The notes under the pieces were generated by a model. That model was not told the origin of the DNA. It ran no database searches and saw only the letters and a program-made list of their open reading frames with translations. From contig NZ_CP130713.1 in NCBI RefSeq assembly GCF_030553055.1, positions 5,332,001 through 5,396,000 of the forward strand: a DNA stretch of 64,000 nucleotides, written 5' to 3'. Positions 58,201 through 64,000 of this stretch are shown in pieces. The position numbers were made by a program, and so were the translations under genes. The DNA comes from Streptomyces sp. XD-27. GTDB taxonomy: Bacteria > Actinomycetota > Actinomycetes > Streptomycetales > Streptomycetaceae. Position 1 is the first letter of the stretch. Each line of letters begins with the position of its first letter.

Positions 58201-58807
58201 CCCGGACGGCTTCGCGGAGGAGCTGGCCCGCCCCATGCCCCGGCCGCCGCAGCCCGCCGCGCGCCGTGGCACGCGCTTCCACGCGTGGGTGGAGTCGCGT
58301 TTCGAGGAACTGCCGCTGCCCCTGCTCGGGCCCGACGAGCTGCCGGGCGGCGCGGACGACGAACCGGAGATCGCGGACGAGCGGGACCTGGCGGAGCTGA
58401 AGGAGGCGTTCGCCCGCACCCCGTACGCCAAGCGCACGCCGTACCGCGTCGAGGCGCCGTTCCAGCTCGTCCTGGCGGGCCGCACGATCCGCGGCCGGAT
58501 CGACGCGGTCTACCGGGAGCGGGGCACCGACGGGGACACGTACGAGATCGTCGACTGGAAGACCGGCCGGTCGCACGACGCCGACCCGCTCCAGCTCGCG
58601 GTCTACCGCCTCGCCTGGGCCGAGCGGCACGGGCTGCCGCTCTCCGCGGTGACGGCCGCGTTCCTGTACGTCCGCGACGGCGAGGTCGTCCGCCCCACCG
58701 ACCTCCCGGACCGGCCGGCCCTCGAGCGCATCCTCACCGGCGAGGACCCCCCTCCCGGGACCGGGTCACCGGGGACCTCGGAGCGTCTCGCGCCGCCGGG
58801 CCGATAG
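55202..58807 (+). CDS. adnB: AdnB-like ATP-dependent helicase-nuclease subunit
   Basis: A 1201-aa UvrD-family motor with C-terminal RecB nuclease. Motifs: Walker A VAGAGSGKTTVMAARV, Ia TFTNKAAGELAERV, II VLLDEYQDTS, III GDPCQAIYGWRG, IV LSENRRSGG, V TAHKSKGLEWDVVAVPGL, nuclease GRIDAVYRE..YEIVDWKTGRS. An ADSGQAR repeat insert (about residues 100-135) interrupts the motor between Ia and Ib. It partners AdnA in end resection, replacing RecBCD in actinobacteria. The mRNA appears leaderless: TAGCCT (55189-55194) ends seven bases before GTG 55202. Confidence 0.92.
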   Translation: MSPRLTDPEQLKELLGIPFTPEQTACITAPPAPQVIVAGAGSGKTTVMAARVVWLVGTGQVEPARVLGLTFTNKAAGELAERVRKALVKAGVTDPDPSPADSGRAPDSGRVPADSGQARADSGQARADSGQALADPEQAPGEPRISTYHAFAGQLLKDHGLRVGLEPTARLLADATRFQLAAQVLRTAPGPYPALTRPFADLVTDLLALDGELAEHLVPAERLREYDTELLAALDGVKLTNEALRKAPEAARARLELLSLVESYRAEKRRRDLLDFGDQIALSATLARTRPEVGRMLREEFTVVLLDEYQDTSVAQRLLLSGLFGDGTGHAVTAVGDPCQAIYGWRGASVANLDDFPEHFRHSDGRPARRFALSENRRSGGRLLALANTLAAPLRALHEGVEALRPAPGAEQQGLVRCALLPTHAEELAWLADSLAHLVRTGTPPGEIAVLCRTATDFAEIQGALVARDVPVEVVGLSGLLHLPEVADLVAVCEVLQDPSANAALVRLLTGPRWRIGPRDLALLGRRARLLVRTGHGDDAGADPDRRLAEAVEGVDPAEVVSLADALDTFLSPGGPVGEGGGAGDDGLPFSTEARVRFARLAAELRDLRRCLADPLMDVLHRVLAVTGLEVELSASPHALAARRRETLHNFLDVAADFAALDGESTLLAFLGFLRTAAQYEKGLDNALPGGENTVKVLTAHKSKGLEWDVVAVPGLVARQFPSEQARESWTGHAKVLPHALRGDAATLPDVDAWHSKGMAAFKDAMKEHQRTEELRLGYVTFTRPRSLLLGSGHWWGPTQKKPRGPSAFLEALRAHCEAGADHGEVEAWAEPPGEDEENPALRAAVATDRVWPLPLDPDALARRRRAADAVLSHLDRLDRAVRAPQRQEDAWPEPPEDPDWPPPPDDDLYDGVPPESGAEPRPPRPGGGPSVPAPRRPQHEARRPEDDEPLVPEEARLAASWDRDLDALAGELRRARATVREVPIPPVLSATQLLRLAADPDGFAEELARPMPRPPQPAARRGTRFHAWVESRFEELPLPLLGPDELPGGADDEPEIADERDLAELKEAFARTPYAKRTPYRVEAPFQLVLAGRTIRGRIDAVYRERGTDGDTYEIVDWKTGRSHDADPLQLAVYRLAWAERHGLPLSAVTAAFLYVRDGEVVRPTDLPDRPALERILTGEDPPPGTGSPGTSERLAPPGR
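55499..55605 (+). repeat. 21-bp repeats in adnB
   Basis: Units of GCCGACTCCGGCCAGGCTCG (21-bp period, three near-exact copies plus partial ones) encode ADSGQAR in a non-conserved loop of the helicase domain. Confidence 0.75.
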
Positions 58808-58817
58808 GCTCGTCCCC

Positions 58818-60227
58818 ATGAGCAACACCCCGGACACCGTGGTCCGCGCCTTCGTCGACGGCCACCGCGCCGCCTTCCTCGACGACCTCGCCGAGTGGCT
58901 GCGCATCCCTTCCGTGTCGGCCGACCCCGGCCGCGCCGAGGACGTCCGGCGCAGTGCCCAGTGGCTCGCGGACAAACTGGCGGAGACCGGTTTCCCCATC
59001 GTGGAAGTGTGGGACACCCCCGGCGCACCGGCCGTCTTCGCCGAGTGGCCGTCCGGTGACCCCGGCGCGCCGACCGTGCTGGTCTACGGACACCACGACG
59101 TGCAGCCCGCCGCCCGCGAGGACGGCTGGCACACCGACCCCTTCGAACCCGTCGTCTCCGACGGCAGGCTGTACGCGCGCGGCGCCGCCGACGACAAGGG
59201 CCAGGTGTTCTTCCACACCCTCGGCATCCGGGCGCACCTGGCCGCCACCGGCCGCACCGCCCCCGCCGTCAACGTCAAGCTGCTCGTCGAGGGCGAGGAG
59301 GAGTCCGGCTCGCCGAACTTCCCCGCGCTGGTGAGCGCCCGCGCCGACCGCCTCGCGTGCGACGCGGTGATCGTCTCCGACACCGGCATGTGGTCGGCGG
59401 ACACCCCGACGGTCTGCACAGGAATGCGCGGTCTCACCGACTGCCAGATCGACCTGTACGGCCCGGACCAGGACATCCACTCCGGCTCCTTCGGCGGCGC
59501 GGTCCCCAACCCGGCCATGGAGGCCGCCCGGCTGGCCGCCGCGCTGCACGACGCCGACCGCCGGGTGGCGATCCCCGGCTTCTACGACGGCGTGGAAGAG
59601 CTCACCGAGGCCGAGCGCGAGCTCTTCGCCGAGCTGCCCTTCGACGAGTCGGCCTGGCTGCGTACGGCCCACTCGCACGCCACGCTGGGCGAGGCCGGGC
59701 ACACCACGCTGGAGCGCGTCTGGGCCCGGCCGACCGCCGAGGTCAACGGCATCGGCGGCGGCTACCAGGGCCCCGGCGGCAAGACGATCGTCCCGTCCGC
59801 CGCGCAGCTGAAGCTGTCGTTCCGGCTGGTCGCGGGCCAGGACGCGGACGCCGTCCAGAAGTCGGTGCGGGCCTGGGTGGCCGAGCGCCTCCCGGCCGGC
59901 ATCCGCCACGAGATCACCTTCTGGGGCGCGACCCGCCCCTGCCTCACGCCGCTGGACCACCCGGCGCTCCAGTCCGTCGTACGGGCCATGGGACGCGCCT
60001 TCGGGCAGAAGATCCGCTTCACGCGCGAGGGGGGTTCGGGACCGGCCGCCGACCTGCGGGACGTGCTCGGGGTGCCGGTGCTGTTCCTGGGGATCTCCGT
60101 GCCGTCCGACGGCTGGCACGCGCCCAACGAGAAGGTCGAGCTGGACCTGCTGATGAAGGGCGTCGAGACGACCGCCTATCTGTGGGGCGACCTCGCGGAG
60201 AGCTGGCGCCCCGCACCGGCGGACTAG
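58818..60227 (+). CDS. M20 family dipeptidase
   Basis: A 469-aa metallopeptidase. Zinc-site motifs: VLVYGHHDVQPAA (first His and catalytic Asp), YARGAADDKGQVF (bridging Asp), VEGEEESGSPNF (catalytic Glu pair), SDTGMWSADTPT, and a C-terminal GGSGPAADLRD..HAPNEKVEL. The DapE/CNDP-like architecture indicates cleavage of dipeptides or acylated amino acids. ATG 58818 has no ribosome site; TAGGCT (58805-58810), which contains the adnB stop codon, ends seven bases upstream, so the message is likely leaderless. Confidence 0.92.
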   Translation: MSNTPDTVVRAFVDGHRAAFLDDLAEWLRIPSVSADPGRAEDVRRSAQWLADKLAETGFPIVEVWDTPGAPAVFAEWPSGDPGAPTVLVYGHHDVQPAAREDGWHTDPFEPVVSDGRLYARGAADDKGQVFFHTLGIRAHLAATGRTAPAVNVKLLVEGEEESGSPNFPALVSARADRLACDAVIVSDTGMWSADTPTVCTGMRGLTDCQIDLYGPDQDIHSGSFGGAVPNPAMEAARLAAALHDADRRVAIPGFYDGVEELTEAERELFAELPFDESAWLRTAHSHATLGEAGHTTLERVWARPTAEVNGIGGGYQGPGGKTIVPSAAQLKLSFRLVAGQDADAVQKSVRAWVAERLPAGIRHEITFWGATRPCLTPLDHPALQSVVRAMGRAFGQKIRFTREGGSGPAADLRDVLGVPVLFLGISVPSDGWHAPNEKVELDLLMKGVETTAYLWGDLAESWRPAPAD

Positions 60228-60267
60228 CCGGCGCCGCCGCGCGCCCAGCCGCCCGAGCCGTCACGCG

Positions 60268-60317
60268 GAGCCCGAGCCCGTGCCGTTACGCAGAACCCGA
60301 ACCCGTGTCGTTACGCA
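60268..60317 (+). repeat. 25-bp tandem duplication upstream of nudC
   Basis: Units 60268-60292 and 60293-60317 differ at four positions and include GCCGTTACGCA/GTCGTTACGCA. Non-coding; GTTACGCA-type sequences might be a regulator site. Confidence 0.7.
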
Positions 60318-60357
60318 ACAGCCGAAGTCGCCGTCGTAGGGGGAGTTGGAAGCAGCC

Positions 60358-61293
60358 GTGACCACCTGGACCGATCAACGCGCCGCCCGGCCGATCGCGC
60401 TCACCGCCGAGAGCGGCATCGACCGCGCCGCGCACCACCGACTGGACGAGGCGTGGCTCGCCGCGGCGTGGAGCCACCCCACGACGCGGGTGTTCGTGGT
60501 CTCCGGCGGGCAGGCCCTGATCGACGACGCCCCGGACGGCCGCACCGAGCTGGTGATGACCCCGGCGTTCGAGGCCCCGCCCACCGAGACCCACCGCTAC
60601 TTCCTCGGCACGGACGAGGGCGGCGTGCGCTACTTCGCGCTCCAGAAGGACGCGCTGCCGGGCCGGATGGACCAGTCGGCGCGCCCGGCCGGGCTGCGGG
60701 AGGCGGGCGCGCTGCTGTCGGAGCGGGACGCCGGGCTGCTGGCGCACGCTGTGGCGCTGGAGAACTGGCAGCGCATGCACCGCTTCTGCTCGCGCTGCGG
60801 CGAGCGCACGGTCATCGCGGCGGCCGGGCACATCAGGCGCTGCCCGGCGTGCGGCGCCGAGCACTACCCGCGCACCGACCCGGCCGTGATCATGCTGGTG
60901 ACCGACGACCGGGACCGGGCGCTGCTCGGGCGGCAGGTGCACTGGCCGGAGGGGCGCTTCTCCACCCTGGCGGGCTTCGTGGAGCCGGGGGAGTCGATCG
61001 AGCAGGCCGTGGTCCGCGAGGTCGCGGAGGAGGCGGGCGTGACGGTCGGGTCGGTGGAGTACGTGGCGAGCCAGCCGTGGCCCTTCCCGTCCAGCCTGAT
61101 GCTGGGCTTCATGGCCCGTGCCACCTCCTCGCGGATCCAGGTGGACGGCGAGGAGATCCACGAGGCGCGCTGGTTCTCCCGGGACGAGCTGCGGGCCGCG
61201 TTCGAGTCCGGAGAGGTGCTGCCTCCGTCCGGGATCTCCATCGCGGCCCGCCTGGTGGAGATGTGGTACGGCGAGCCACTGCCGCAGGGCTGA
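60358..61293 (+). CDS. nudC: NAD(+) diphosphatase / RNA decapping NudC
   Basis: About 311 aa with a zinc ribbon (CSRCG and CPACG, about residues 143-164), a complete Nudix box (GFVEPGESIEQAVVREVAEE) and the NudC fingerprint SQPWPFPSSLMLGF that selects NAD(H). It hydrolyses NAD(H) and removes NAD caps from RNA. GTG 60358 lies after GGAAG; a TTG at 60346 would add four residues. It ends one base before the convergent mycoredoxin gene. Confidence 0.93.
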   Translation: MTTWTDQRAARPIALTAESGIDRAAHHRLDEAWLAAAWSHPTTRVFVVSGGQALIDDAPDGRTELVMTPAFEAPPTETHRYFLGTDEGGVRYFALQKDALPGRMDQSARPAGLREAGALLSERDAGLLAHAVALENWQRMHRFCSRCGERTVIAAAGHIRRCPACGAEHYPRTDPAVIMLVTDDRDRALLGRQVHWPEGRFSTLAGFVEPGESIEQAVVREVAEEAGVTVGSVEYVASQPWPFPSSLMLGFMARATSSRIQVDGEEIHEARWFSRDELRAAFESGEVLPPSGISIAARLVEMWYGEPLPQG

Positions 61294-61533
61294 TCAGCCG
61301 ATCTTGGCCTTGACCTGCGCCAGAGAGGGGTTGGTCAGCGTGGAACCGTCGGCGAAGAGCACCGTCGGCACCGTCTGGTTGCCGCCGTTCGCCTTCTCCA
61401 CGAACGCCGCCGACTCCGGGTCCTGCTCGATGTTGATCTCCGTGTACGCGATCCCCTCGCGGTCCATCTGGCTCTTCAGGCGGCGGCAGTAGCCGCACCA
61501 GGTGGTGCTGTACATCGTCACAGTGCCCTGCAT
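61294..61533 (-). CDS. mrx1: Mycoredoxin-like glutaredoxin
   Basis: A 79-aa thioredoxin-fold protein with the active site TWCGYCRRLK (residues 11-20), the cis-Pro TVPTVLFADG (about residues 54-63) and a conserved C-terminal amphipathic helix. Mycoredoxins reduce mycothiol-mixed disulfides, using mycothiol in place of glutathione. The gene pairs with nudC and uvrD2 in actinobacteria (Rv3198A from memory). AAGGAG precedes the ATG. Confidence 0.95.
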   Translation of the reverse strand: MQGTVTMYSTTWCGYCRRLKSQMDREGIAYTEINIEQDPESAAFVEKANGGNQTVPTVLFADGSTLTNPSLAQVKAKIG

Positions 61534-61715
61534 CGGTTTTGGCTCCTTGGGTCAGGCGGGGGGCTTGCCATGGTTTCAGTGGTCCAACGCGCACTGGCCC
61601 CTGGCCATTCCCGGCAGCGGGCGGAGCGCATCGGCAGGCGGATAAGTATGACCGGCGGTGCCTGCCTGTGGATGAGCGGGACCGGCCGCCGCCGGGGACC
61701 TGGCAGCATGGCGGG

Positions 61716-63971
61716 GTGACAGCAGCAACGCCTTCCACCCTCTTCCCAGGGGCCGCACCGAGCGAGTACGCGGCTCCGCCGGGGGATGCCGACGCGGTGC
61801 TCGACGGGCTGGACCCCGAGCAGCGCGAGGTGGCCCTGGCCCTGCACGGGCCGGTGTGTGTGCTGGCCGGAGCGGGCACGGGCAAGACCCGCGCGATCAC
61901 CCACCGGATCGCCTACGGGGTGCGCGCGGGCATCCTCCAGCCCGCGAGCGTGCTCGCCGTCACCTTCACCAACCGCGCCGCGGGCGAGATGCGCGGCCGG
62001 CTGCGGCAGCTGGGCGCGGGCGGGGTCCAGGCGCGCACCTTCCACTCCGCCGCGCTGCGCCAGCTCCAGTACTTCTGGCCGAAGGCGGTCGGCGGCGACC
62101 TGCCGCGGCTGGTCGAGCGCAAGGTCCAGGTCGTCTCGGAGGCCGCCGCGCGTGCCCGCATCCGCCTGGACCGCAACGAGCTGCGGGATGTCACCGGCGA
62201 GATCGAATGGGCCAAGGTCACCCAGACCGTGCCCGAGGACTACCCGGCGGCCGCCGCGAAGGCGGGCCGGGAGGCCCCGCGCGACGCCGCCGAGATCGCC
62301 CGCGTCTACGCGGGGTACGAACAGCTCAAGCGCGACCGGGGCGTGATCGACTTCGAGGATGTGCTGCTGCTCACCGTCGGCGTGCTCCAGGAGCGGCCGG
62401 ACATCGCCGACCAGGTGCGCCGCCAGTACCAGCACTTCGTGGTCGACGAGTACCAGGACGTCAGCCCGCTCCAGCAGCGGCTGCTGGAGCTGTGGCTCGG
62501 CGACCGGGACAGCCTGTGCGTGGTCGGTGACGCCAGCCAGACCATCTACTCGTTCACCGGCGCCACCCCCGACCATCTGCTGGACTTCCGCACCCGCCAC
62601 CCCGGGGCGACCGTGGTCAAGCTGGTCCGCGACTACCGGTCCACCCCCCAGGTCGTGCACCTGGCCAACGGCCTGCTCGCCCAGGCCAGCGGCCGCGCCG
62701 CCGACCACCGGCTGGAGCTGGTGTCCCAGCGGCCCGCGGGCCCCGACCCGGTCTACACCGAGTACGGGGACGAGCCCGCCGAGGCCGAGGGCACCGCACG
62801 CCGGATCCGCCGACTGATCGACTCCGGGGTGCGGCCGAGCGAGATCGCGGTGCTCTACCGGGTCAACGCCCAGTCCGAGCTGTACGAGCAGGCGCTCGCC
62901 GACGCCGGGGTGCCCTACCAGCTGCGCGGCGCCGAGCGGTTCTTCGAGCGGCCCGAGGTGCGTGAGGCGGGGCTGCTGCTGCGCGGCGCGGCCCGCGCCG
63001 GGGGCAGCGACCCGGCGCTGCTGGACGCGGATATCCCCTCCCAGGTCCGTGCCGTGCTCGGCACGCGCGGCTGGACGCCGGAGCCCCCGGCCGGATCGGG
63101 GGCGGTGCGGGACCGCTGGGAGTCCCTGGCGGCCCTTGTGCGGCTCGCTGAGGACTTCGTGCGGGCCAGGCCGGACGCCACGCTCGGCGACCTCGTCGCG
63201 GAGCTGGACGAGCGCGCGAGCGCCCAGCACGCCCCGACCCTGGAGGGTGTGACGCTCGCCTCACTGCACGCCGCCAAGGGCCTGGAGTGGGACGCCGTCT
63301 TCCTGGTCGGCCTGACCGAGGGCATGATGCCGATCACCTACGCCAGGACGGACCGGCAGATCGAGGAGGAGCGGCGGCTGCTCTACGTCGGCGTGACCCG
63401 GGCACGCGTCCACCTCACGCTCTCCTGGTCGCTCAGCCGGGCCCCCGGCGGCCGTGCGGGACGCAAGCCCAGCCGCTTCCTCAAGGGACTGCGGCCGGGG
63501 TCCGCCGCCACCGGCTCGGCCTATCGGCCCGCCCTCGCCGGGGAGAGCGCCGGCGGTGTCGAGCGGGGTGCCGGCCGGGTGCGCAGGCGGCGGACCCCGG
63601 CGCACTGCCGGGTGTGCGGCCGGACGCTGACCGACGCGGGTGAGATCAAGCTCATGCGCTGCGAGGACTGCCCGTCCGAACTGGACGAGGGGCTGTACGA
63701 GCGACTGCGCGACTGGCGGGCGGAGCGCGCCAGGGAACTGGGCCAGCCCACCTACTGCGTCTTCACCGACAAGACGCTGCTCGCGATTGCCGAGGCCGTT
63801 CCGGGAACCGCACCGGAGCTTTCCGGCATCTCTGGAGTAGGAAGGCGCAAGCTCGACGCGTTCGGTGCCGAGGTTCTGGCACTGTGCGCCGGGGCGGACC
63901 CCGTACGGGACCCGCTGGGCGATCTTTCCGAGGGCGGTCGCGACACCCCCGGAAAGTCGTTGGAAAAATAG
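61716..63971 (+). CDS. uvrD2: ATP-dependent DNA helicase UvrD2
   Basis: A 751-aa superfamily 1 helicase: motif I LAGAGTGKTRAITHRI, Ia TFTNRAAGEMRGRL, II VVDEYQDVS, III GDASQTIYSFTG, IV VRDYRSTPQVV, V LHAAKGLEWDAVFLVGL, VI YVGVTRARVHL. The C terminus has a tetracysteine zinc module (HCRVCGRTL and MRCEDCP) and an HRDC domain, the combination that defines actinobacterial UvrD2. It unwinds DNA 3'-5', and its mycobacterial form is essential. GTG 61716 lies six bases after a CAGCAT -10 candidate. Confidence 0.93.
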   Translation: MTAATPSTLFPGAAPSEYAAPPGDADAVLDGLDPEQREVALALHGPVCVLAGAGTGKTRAITHRIAYGVRAGILQPASVLAVTFTNRAAGEMRGRLRQLGAGGVQARTFHSAALRQLQYFWPKAVGGDLPRLVERKVQVVSEAAARARIRLDRNELRDVTGEIEWAKVTQTVPEDYPAAAAKAGREAPRDAAEIARVYAGYEQLKRDRGVIDFEDVLLLTVGVLQERPDIADQVRRQYQHFVVDEYQDVSPLQQRLLELWLGDRDSLCVVGDASQTIYSFTGATPDHLLDFRTRHPGATVVKLVRDYRSTPQVVHLANGLLAQASGRAADHRLELVSQRPAGPDPVYTEYGDEPAEAEGTARRIRRLIDSGVRPSEIAVLYRVNAQSELYEQALADAGVPYQLRGAERFFERPEVREAGLLLRGAARAGGSDPALLDADIPSQVRAVLGTRGWTPEPPAGSGAVRDRWESLAALVRLAEDFVRARPDATLGDLVAELDERASAQHAPTLEGVTLASLHAAKGLEWDAVFLVGLTEGMMPITYARTDRQIEEERRLLYVGVTRARVHLTLSWSLSRAPGGRAGRKPSRFLKGLRPGSAATGSAYRPALAGESAGGVERGAGRVRRRRTPAHCRVCGRTLTDAGEIKLMRCEDCPSELDEGLYERLRDWRAERARELGQPTYCVFTDKTLLAIAEAVPGTAPELSGISGVGRRKLDAFGAEVLALCAGADPVRDPLGDLSEGGRDTPGKSLEK

Positions 63972-64000
63972 TTTGCGCCCGCGGAGGGCATAGTCATAGC
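63961..64000 (+). promoter_or_regulatory. Putative wblC/whiB7 promoter with AT-rich activator site
   Basis: After uvrD2 comes GGAAAAATAG, then TTGCGC (63973-63978) as -35, a 16-base spacer and CATAGC (63995-64000) as -10. WhiB7-type regulators need an AT-rich tract next to the -35 and control their own gene, which lies downstream of uvrD2 in Streptomyces and mycobacteria. The gene is beyond the window. Confidence 0.45.

Noticed and set aside
55205..58630. 1141-residue minus-strand frame opposite adnB
   Set aside because: No recognisable motif; adnB has all helicase and nuclease motifs on the plus strand.

Overview
The window is chromosomal DNA from a high-GC actinomycete, almost certainly a Streptomyces. 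Third codon positions are nearly all G or C, GTG starts are common, overlapping GTGA/ATGA junctions are frequent, and gene order matches the Streptomyces core. No rRNA, tRNA, IS element, phage gene or CRISPR array was recognised.

Region A (1-17.6 kb) is a conserved actinobacterial block. From memory it parallels Rv1205-Rv1232 of M. tuberculosis: LOG-family protein, FolP2-like DHPS paralogue, DivIVA-domain protein, 3-methyladenine glycosylase I, enoyl-CoA hydratase, DUF3117, O-methyltransferase, then the envelope-stress cassette (ECF sigma factor, zinc anti-sigma factor, HtrA protease, TatB). Mrp, a DUF1003 protein and a soluble MgtE-N/CBS protein follow. A lipoprotein, a DMT exporter and CorA close the block.

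Region B (18-32 kb) carries household genes: SUFU-domain protein, zinc-ribbon protein, PHP phosphoesterase, MarC, a 50-aa small protein, NYN-domain protein, alpha/beta hydrolases, DEAD-box helicase with a repetitive basic tail, ferritin-like protein, DUF3107, a TetR regulator and a DUF3152 membrane metallopeptidase-like protein. Region D (44.9-64 kb) continues the same conserved block (compare Rv3198c-Rv3211): MoeZ, a secreted TAP-like hydrolase, a fused TM/kinase-like/flippase protein, alkyltransferase-like protein, AdnA, AdnB, M20 dipeptidase, NudC, mycoredoxin and UvrD2. It ends inside what looks like the promoter of a wblC/whiB7-type gene.

Region C (32.1-44.9 kb) interrupts that block and is accessory. 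It holds a peptide-type ABC importer operon preceded by a leaderless 30-aa mini-ORF, then a tightly coupled cluster: PelF-like glycosyltransferase, large membrane protein with two TTA (bldA-type) codons, 31-aa mini-ORF, NAD-dependent epimerase and Spherulin-4/GH135-like protein. This gene set resembles Pel and fungal galactosaminogalactan loci and is the best candidate for an under-described system, an exopolysaccharide pathway possibly under developmental tRNA control.

A second theme is sequence integrity. Genes for AdnA, HtrA, an alpha/beta hydrolase and the cluster membrane protein each need one extra base at a short G/C homopolymer to read through, and the glycosyltransferase shows a similar local anomaly. 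All shift in the same direction, which points to deletion errors in the assembly rather than independent pseudogenes.
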